This document shows, one piece after another, positions 59,456 to 64,000 of a DNA stretch of 64,000 nt. Every line of letters begins with the position of its first letter. Within the stretch, counting starts at the first letter, position 1. Origin of the DNA: DATGHS01 sp035307785 (lineage in GTDB: Bacteria; Planctomycetota; Planctomycetia; Gemmatales; Gemmataceae); the NCBI GenBank assembly GCA_035307785.1, contig DATGHS010000023.1, positions 1 through 64,000 on the forward strand. Reading direction: 5' to 3'. Made by a program: the position numbers and the translations under genes. The notes under the pieces were generated by a model. The model ran no database searches and was not told the origin of the DNA. It worked only from the letters and a program-made list of their open reading frames with translations.

Positions 59456-59851
59456 TCATTTTGCCGACCGATTTTGTCGCGCCAAGAGAAACGTTTCCAA
59501 ACCCAGTCCCATCAAGTAACCGACCAGCAAACTGCCCCAATACGCGTATTCGCGCTCTTTGGGTTCTTCAAACCAATTTTTCCAACTCAGGAATACCAAC
59601 AAGCCAACCGCGAGCACAAACAACATCCGCAAGCCCATACCGCCCATAAGCGCCAGCAGTTGTTCTGGCCCCGACCGGCTGGCGGCCAGCAGGCTCCAGG
59701 CAAGCGAAATAGATGTAGGAACCAGGCATATTCCGCCCGTTATGGCGGCACAGAGAAGCCCTTCCTTTTGCCAGCGCAGATAGCAAAACCCTACGATCGC
59801 GAGCCAGCCGGCCACATAGCCGAGAACAAACGTCAACAAGGTTCGTTTCAC
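59456..59851 (-). CDS. small membrane protein of the ATP synthase operon (AtpI-position)
   Basis: The 131-residue product has four membrane segments (TLLTFVLGYVAGWLAIVGFCYL, LLCAAITGGICLVPTSISLAWSLL, LMGGMGLRMLFVLAVGLLVFL and YWGSLLVGYLMGLGLETFLL). It lies where atpI is usually encoded, before atpB, and its start overlaps the end of the upstream gene by four bases (ATGA). AtpI-like proteins help assemble the c-ring. Direct sequence recognition of AtpI is weak, so I give it by position. Confidence 0.75.
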   Translation of the reverse strand: MKRTLLTFVLGYVAGWLAIVGFCYLRWQKEGLLCAAITGGICLVPTSISLAWSLLAASRSGPEQLLALMGGMGLRMLFVLAVGLLVFLSWKNWFEEPKEREYAYWGSLLVGYLMGLGLETFLLARQNRSAK

Positions 59852-60096
59852 GCGTGGCCCTGTGGCGGCTTCGGGGGACTGTTACGGTCTATTTTTTTCA
59901 ACAAGTTCAGCAAGTGTAAAAATCCGCCGATGAACCCGACGAATACACCAACCACACCGAGCCAGGGCAGCGTTCCCAGCCAGTAATCGATCAATAGACC
60001 CAAGCCGATGGGAACAACCATCTCCAACCCTATTTGTCCGATGGACAAGTACAGGGCCCATTCCTTCGACTGAGGCGAACGATCATCATCGGGCAT
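59848..60096 (-). CDS. AtpZ/AtpI family assembly protein
   Basis: The 82-residue product has two membrane helices: WALYLSIGQIGLEMVVPIGLGLLIDYWLGT and LPWLGVVGVFVGFIGGFLHLLNLL. This is the AtpZ pattern, with the conserved G(L/V)xxxxP and DxxLGT parts. It is encoded first in the ATP synthase operon and is thought to help magnesium or calcium import or c-ring assembly. A four-base overlap (ATGA) couples it to the next gene. The probable operon promoter lies immediately upstream. Confidence 0.88.
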   Translation of the reverse strand: MPDDDRSPQSKEWALYLSIGQIGLEMVVPIGLGLLIDYWLGTLPWLGVVGVFVGFIGGFLHLLNLLKKIDRNSPPKPPQGHA

Positions 60097-60121
60097 AGCT
60101 TTTGTTGCGACTACGCTGGTA

Positions 60122-60176
60122 TTCTCGAATCGAGAAAACGAAAGTCAATGGCACTTTGTGCATTTTTTCACAAAGT
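60122..60176. promoter_or_regulatory. two palindromes upstream of the ATP synthase operon
   Basis: TTCTCGAATCGAGAA at 60122-60136 is a perfect 15-base palindrome, and ACTTTGTG/CACAAAGT at 60153-60176 is an inverted repeat with an eight-base loop. They lie 26-80 bases upstream of the first operon start, where an operator or an mRNA leader hairpin could be. Confidence 0.45.
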
Positions 60177-60911
60177 CCTCCAAATGCTTTTGGCCCTTGA
60201 TTTTCGAGCTAATTGAGGCCAAGAAAACCGCCAAGCTGACGGCTCCGGGTGGTGTCTTAAAAAGCGCGCAGCTCCATCAGACGAAAATTGGATTGTCGGC
60301 CGGTGATTACATTTGACCTTTGACCAGGGTCATTTTTAGGCGAACGGAGCGGTCGCTATAAGCGTTTTGTGCACGATAGCTTATTCACGAAACGTCATCA
60401 AGAATGACGGCATACGAACTCAATTTCAACCCAGTTTTCAAATCCTCCGTTCGCTGAAAAGTTCCGGAGATTTCCGGTGAAATGACGCGCTCCGAAAGGG
60501 AAGTTTCGTTGACATTCTTCGGTCAAATCTCTAGGATGATGCAAGTGTTAGGGGATTCGCAGACTGCGAGCCCACCCCTCAGTTCATTCACCGCGTGCGG
60601 TTAATGAGTGCCGCTCCGATGATCCCGGTTGAAGTGCAGGCATTCCTCTTCTGACTCGGCAGGTTTGCCTTTTTTTTTCGACGGGTACGGTACGTCGAGC
60701 GCGCGGACTGAAGGGAAAAGTACGGTATAGGCGGCGCAACCCTCCTCTTCTCCCCGGTTGGCATTGCTTTCCTCTGGCACCGTCGCGTTCCGAAGACCGT
60801 AACGCGATTTCGGCCGAATTCCTTCCCGGTTAAGGACTTCCGGGGTTCTCATCACGGACGAATCCACCATGCTAAGACGAACCGGCTTCCGGTCGCGTCG
60901 GAGAGCTTCGC
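60177..60911. other. long intergenic region with no gene that I can support
   Basis: This 735-base gap separates the divergent atpZ-first operon and the DUF4912 gene. A minus-strand frame from 61032 to 60601 has poor coding character and would overlap the DUF4912 start, so I leave it out. A T-run occurs at 60669-60679. I see no tRNA cloverleaf. A non-coding RNA could be present but cannot be shown from sequence alone. Confidence 0.5.
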
Positions 60912-62156
60912 ATGACCCGTGACCAATTGCAAGAACTTTCCCGAAAAGAACTATCGGAGCTGGCCCGCAAGCGTGGGATCGCCAGCTGGCATAGTCTGAA
61001 GAAGGAAGAGCTGGTCGAGATCCTGAGCCCACGAAAGGCCAACAAAGTCGCCAAGAGCGCGGTCAAAACCAACGGTAAACTGCACGGCAGTACGGTGCCC
61101 CCCAAAGGCGCCGCCCTCAATTCGCACAAATCACCCAAGACCGAGCTGGCTGAGAACTTGGGCAAACTGACAGTCGGTTCCCTCGTTCCCAAAGCTCAAA
61201 AATCAGTGGCCCGCGACGTTGGTTCCGGCTCCGGCGGCTTTTCTTCGACCGAAGAGATGGTCGAGCGGGCCAAGTTTGACGTGGGGGTCCCCACCAAAGA
61301 CCTCTCCGCGAAGGTGCCTCGCAATCTGCCGACCGGTTACGGTAAAGACCGCATTGTGGTTATGGTCCGTGATCCATACTGGCTCCATGCCTACTGGGAA
61401 CTCACCCATCAATCCATCCAGCGCGCCGAAGCGGCTCTTGGGCAAGACTGGCATGGGGCCAAGCCGATCCTTCGCGTGGTGGATGTCAGCGCGCATGACA
61501 CGACCAGCACTTCGGAAGCCATCGTGAAGGAAATCGAAATCCACGGTGGCTGCCAGAACTGGTACGTCGAGGTCAACCAACCGCCACGCTCATATCGGGT
61601 GGACATCGGCTACCTGTCGCGGCGTGGCCAATTCTTCGTGCTGGCCCGTTCCAACATCGTCACCACGCCACGGGCCAATGTGAGCGATATTCTCGACGAA
61701 AACTGGTCTGACATCGACCCGAAGGCCGCTGATCGCATTTTCGCCATGTCGAGCGGCTTCGACGTGACCTCCGGCAGCAGCCTGGAATTGAAACAACTGT
61801 TCGAAGAGCGCCTCCGCCGGCCGATCGGTTCGCCGACGGTAAGCAGCTTTGGCTCCGGCGCGATCGGCGCCAGCCAGGAAAAAGAGCGCAAGTTCTGGTT
61901 CAAGCTGGATGCCGAGCTGATCGTCTACGGCGAAACCGAGCCCAATGCTCGCGTGACGCTGCAGGGCGAACCAGTGAAACTACGGCCTGACGGCACCTTC
62001 ACGATGCGGTTCAGTTTGCCGGATAGCCGGCAAATTATCCCGGCCGTGGCGACCTCGGCCGACGGCGTGGAAGAGCGCACGATCGTCCTCGCCGTCGAAC
62101 GTAACACCCGGCACCTGGAGCCGATGACTCATGAAGTGAATGAAGCTTCCGAATAA
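60912..62156 (+). CDS. DUF4912 protein with N-terminal Rho-N/SAP-like domain
   Basis: The 414-residue product begins MTRDQLQELSRKELSELARKRGIASWHSLKKEELVEIL, a helix-extended-helix domain like the Rho N-terminal or SAP fold, which binds nucleic acid. A linker rich in Lys and Pro follows, then the DUF4912 core (RIVVMVRDPYWLHAYWELTHQSIQRAEAAL, WYVEVNQPPRSYRVDIGYL) and a C-terminal beta domain (DAELIVYGETEPNARVTLQGEPVKLRPDGTFTMRFSLP). DUF4912 has no proven function. GGAGAG precedes the ATG. It is monocistronic and followed by a terminator. Confidence 0.92.
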   Translation: MTRDQLQELSRKELSELARKRGIASWHSLKKEELVEILSPRKANKVAKSAVKTNGKLHGSTVPPKGAALNSHKSPKTELAENLGKLTVGSLVPKAQKSVARDVGSGSGGFSSTEEMVERAKFDVGVPTKDLSAKVPRNLPTGYGKDRIVVMVRDPYWLHAYWELTHQSIQRAEAALGQDWHGAKPILRVVDVSAHDTTSTSEAIVKEIEIHGGCQNWYVEVNQPPRSYRVDIGYLSRRGQFFVLARSNIVTTPRANVSDILDENWSDIDPKAADRIFAMSSGFDVTSGSSLELKQLFEERLRRPIGSPTVSSFGSGAIGASQEKERKFWFKLDAELIVYGETEPNARVTLQGEPVKLRPDGTFTMRFSLPDSRQIIPAVATSADGVEERTIVLAVERNTRHLEPMTHEVNEASE

Positions 62157-62167
62157 GCACTTTCTCT

Positions 62168-62198
62168 AAAGCCCAGGGACTTTAGTCCCTGGGCTTTT
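62168..62198 (+). terminator. rho-independent terminator-like hairpin
   Basis: AAAGCCCAGGGAC and GTCCCTGGGCTTT pair around a TTTA loop, followed by TTTTA. It lies 12 bases after the DUF4912 stop. It is the best classical intrinsic terminator in the window. Confidence 0.85.
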
Positions 62199-62206
62199 TA
62201 TCTGCA

Positions 62207-63256
62207 ATGAATCGGCGTGAACTTCTTCGCTCTTCCGAAATGTTCCAGACGGCCGGGCAAATCCTCGGGCCCTGGCTCGACTGCCATTCCGATTCACCGA
62301 TTGACTCCGAAGTCACGCTGCTGCGCTTCTCCCACCGGGCCATGGCCACGCTCTTCGAAGTGATGTTTCCGTTTGGTCAGCCGGTTGCGAATGAAATGGC
62401 GGCAGCGATATTCGAGCAGATCGAAGACCTCGAAGCGCAAATGACCGTCTACCGCGAAGATAGCGAAGTCTCGTTGCTCAACCAGCGCGCCTTCGACGAG
62501 CCGGTCGTTGTCGAAGAGCGCTTGTACGAGCTATTTCTCCAGGCCGAACGGCTGCATCGCGAGACCAGCGGGGCCTTCGACATCACCGCGGGGCCGCTGA
62601 TTAAAGCCTGGGGCTTCTTTAGACGCCAGGGCCGAGTGCCGACTCCCTGGGAGCGGCAAGAAGCTCTGTCACATGTTGGCATGAAATTCGTCGAACTCAA
62701 TCCGCAAGACCGTTCCGTGCGCTTCCGCAAACCGGGGATGGAAATCAATCTCGGCAGCATTGGCAAGGGCTACGCTCTGGATCGCGCCGCGGAGTTGCTT
62801 CGGGGCCGGCAGATTGGTTCCGCTCTTCTCCACGGCGGCGGCAGCAGCGTGGTCGCCGTTGGCCGGCAACCGAACGAGCCGCGCGGCTGGCCGGTGGGGA
62901 TCCGCCACCCGTGGCGAGAAGGCGCGAGCCTGGGCACGATTTATTTGCAAGATCGGGCTTTGGGGACTTCCGCTGCGACCTATCAGCACTTAGAATACAA
63001 CCATCGAAAACTAGGACATTTGCTCGACCCGCGCACGGGCTGGCCGGCAATAGGAATCGCCAGTGCGTCTGCCCTTGCACCCACCGCCGCGCAGGCCGAC
63101 GCCCTGGCTACTGCTTTCTTCGTACTGGGAATAGAAAAGACCCGGCTCTATTGCCAGACGCACCCCGGCATTGGCGCCATCCTGCTGCCGGAAGGCGAAG
63201 CATCTTCGCCCATCGCTCTCGGCCTGCGCCCGGAGGAATGGGCGAGAAGAACCTAA
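62207..63256 (+). CDS. apbE: FAD:protein FMN transferase (ApbE)
   Basis: The 349-residue product has the ApbE motif set: SHRAMATLFEVMFPFG, IEDLEAQMTVYREDSEVSLLN, SGAFDITAGPLIKAWGFF, EINLGSIGKGYALDRAAELL, SALLHGGGSSVVAVG, and a C-terminal LLDPRTGWPAIGI with SALAPTAAQADALATAFFVLG. ApbE transfers FMN from FAD to a threonine of target proteins such as NqrC or RnfG. Length is normal. The N-terminal 30 residues lack a classical signal peptide, so it may act in the cytoplasm or be Tat-exported. No target protein gene is in the window. Confidence 0.93.
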   Translation: MNRRELLRSSEMFQTAGQILGPWLDCHSDSPIDSEVTLLRFSHRAMATLFEVMFPFGQPVANEMAAAIFEQIEDLEAQMTVYREDSEVSLLNQRAFDEPVVVEERLYELFLQAERLHRETSGAFDITAGPLIKAWGFFRRQGRVPTPWERQEALSHVGMKFVELNPQDRSVRFRKPGMEINLGSIGKGYALDRAAELLRGRQIGSALLHGGGSSVVAVGRQPNEPRGWPVGIRHPWREGASLGTIYLQDRALGTSAATYQHLEYNHRKLGHLLDPRTGWPAIGIASASALAPTAAQADALATAFFVLGIEKTRLYCQTHPGIGAILLPEGEASSPIALGLRPEEWARRT

Positions 63257-63337
63257 CCCCCCCGGCCCCCTTCCCTAAAGGGAAGGGGGAGACGTCAATT
63301 CCCCCTTTCCTTTTGGGAAGGGGTCAGGGGGTTAGGT
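63251..63337. repeat. inverted repeat with poly-C/poly-G arms at the apbE end
   Basis: ACCTAACCCCC (from 63251) pairs with GGGGGTTAGGT (to 63337), enclosing inner hairpins around CCCTTCCCTAAAGGGAAGGG and CCTTTCCTTTTGGGAAGGG. It includes the apbE stop. It looks like an interspersed intergenic repeat. Confidence 0.8.
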
Positions 63338-63361
63338 CATTGACCCCAAGGCTCACTCACC

Positions 63362-64000
63362 ATGACCGGCAACGAACGTATTGCGCTGATTTTGATCATC
63401 CTTTTGCGAACCGCCATTGGCTGGCACTTCCTGACCGAGGCTTTCGAAAAATATCGCTCGGTTTATGTTCCCGGCCCCACGGAATCCACAAAGGCCTGGA
63501 GCAGCGAAGTCTATTTCCGCGAAGGCACCGGCCCGCTGGCCAAGGCGGTTCGCACCAGAATTGGCGACACCGACGACCTACTGCTCGCGCGCCTGTCTGT
63601 AAAGAGCGTGCCGCTGGGCAATGACGAAGCAACCTTCCCTGCACACGCGCGGATGCCGGATCTATTCGATCAGGAATGGAACGACTATTTTGAGCGCTTC
63701 GCCAAATGGTACGAACTGAGCCCCGAACAGCGCGACGCAGCGCAAAACCGCCTGGAAGAGGACAAGAGCCGCACGGTCACCTGGTTCCTCACGAAACCCA
63801 AGTCGATTAACTGGTTCCTTGCCGGTCTGTGGATGAATTTCGACGACAAGCCGCTCAAGAAAACCATCTCCACGGCCAATGGTTCGGTGGACGTGGAAAC
63901 CTCGGTCGCCGACCTGACGAACGATTACCGCAGCAAAGTTCAGGAATACCGCAACGACCAGGGGCCGACGCTTTCGCTCTTCGGCAAAGACGTGGAGAAA
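63362..64000 (+). CDS. DoxX-like membrane protein with soluble insertion (3' end outside window)
   Basis: The first 213 residues are visible. The protein begins MTGNERIALILIILLRTAIGWHFLTEAFEKY, which resembles the first helix and following motif of the DoxX family of small membrane proteins. A long soluble region follows (EVYFREGTGPLAKAVRT, WNDYFERFAKWYELSPEQRDAAQNRLEEDKSRT), which ordinary DoxX lacks. The C-terminus is cut by the window end. DoxX proteins are quinol-related or redox membrane partners; function here is unclear. Confidence 0.72.
   Translation, partial: MTGNERIALILIILLRTAIGWHFLTEAFEKYRSVYVPGPTESTKAWSSEVYFREGTGPLAKAVRTRIGDTDDLLLARLSVKSVPLGNDEATFPAHARMPDLFDQEWNDYFERFAKWYELSPEQRDAAQNRLEEDKSRTVTWFLTKPKSINWFLAGLWMNFDDKPLKKTISTANGSVDVETSVADLTNDYRSKVQEYRNDQGPTLSLFGKDVEK

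Noticed and set aside
60530..60600. Possible tRNA or other structured RNA in the long gap
   Set aside because: No T-loop consensus or four-arm fold could be found by eye.
60601..61032. A 143-codon minus-strand frame before the DUF4912 gene
   Set aside because: It overlaps the confident start of the DUF4912 gene, its composition is uneven and it has no family features.

Overview
The window is a chromosomal segment of a planctomycete (phylum Planctomycetota). The main evidence is a pair of planctomycete-type cytochrome proteins: a c-type haem domain fused to WD40 repeats, and an 1,111-residue DUF1549/DUF1553-type protein. Supporting evidence is the lipid A kinase gene lpxK, two Uma2-type genes, an F-type ATPase operon with an enlarged alpha subunit and an unusual b subunit, and many palindromic intergenic repeats. 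I cannot place it below phylum level from sequence reading alone. Both ends cut through genes.

Layout. 1-8.7 kb: a partial unknown gene and lpxK, then prfB with its programmed +1 frameshift, a ParDE-like toxin-antitoxin pair directly abutting tsaE, truB, a lipid kinase, and a zinc-ribbon gene coupled to a response regulator. 8.8-12.8 kb: small membrane and secreted proteins and a PhoPQ-related hydrolase. 12.8-19.3 kb is the accessory region. It holds a REP-associated transposase-like gene (RAYT) bracketed by palindromes, a type IIG restriction-modification gene broken by two frameshifts and by a copy of the same palindrome, a candidate toxin-antitoxin pair, and a RepA-like ATPase. 19.4-28.2 kb: the cytochrome-type proteins with a Uma2 gene between them, a SUMF1-like/TauE/DUF1634 operon, and an isoprenylcysteine-methyltransferase-like gene. 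28.2-36.7 kb: rimO, a cysteine-cluster protein, a sulfotransferase-like gene and a class IV aminotransferase (the two halves of a eukaryotic fusion protein), a PfkB kinase and an asparagine synthase. 36.8-39.9 kb: a DevCAB-type exporter. 40.2-50 kb: an MFS transporter, an MBL hydrolase, two nucleotide-sugar pyrophosphorylases, ruvX and a 1,217-residue unknown protein. 50-60.1 kb: the complete ATP synthase operon on the minus strand, with a Uma2 gene between atpD and atpC. 60.9-64 kb: a DUF4912 protein, an ApbE-type flavin transferase and the start of a DoxX-like membrane protein.

The strongest unusual signals are: the RAYT/palindrome family (five palindromes plus a half copy, one inside the broken restriction gene); a 79-bp intergenic element present twice at about 87% identity; the Uma2 gene inside the ATP synthase operon; the alpha-subunit insertion and lipoprotein-like b subunit; and the separate sulfotransferase-like and aminotransferase genes. 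Apart from the restriction gene and the programmed prfB shift, I saw no frameshifts in the recognisable genes, so the lesions in the restriction gene look like real decay rather than general sequencing error.
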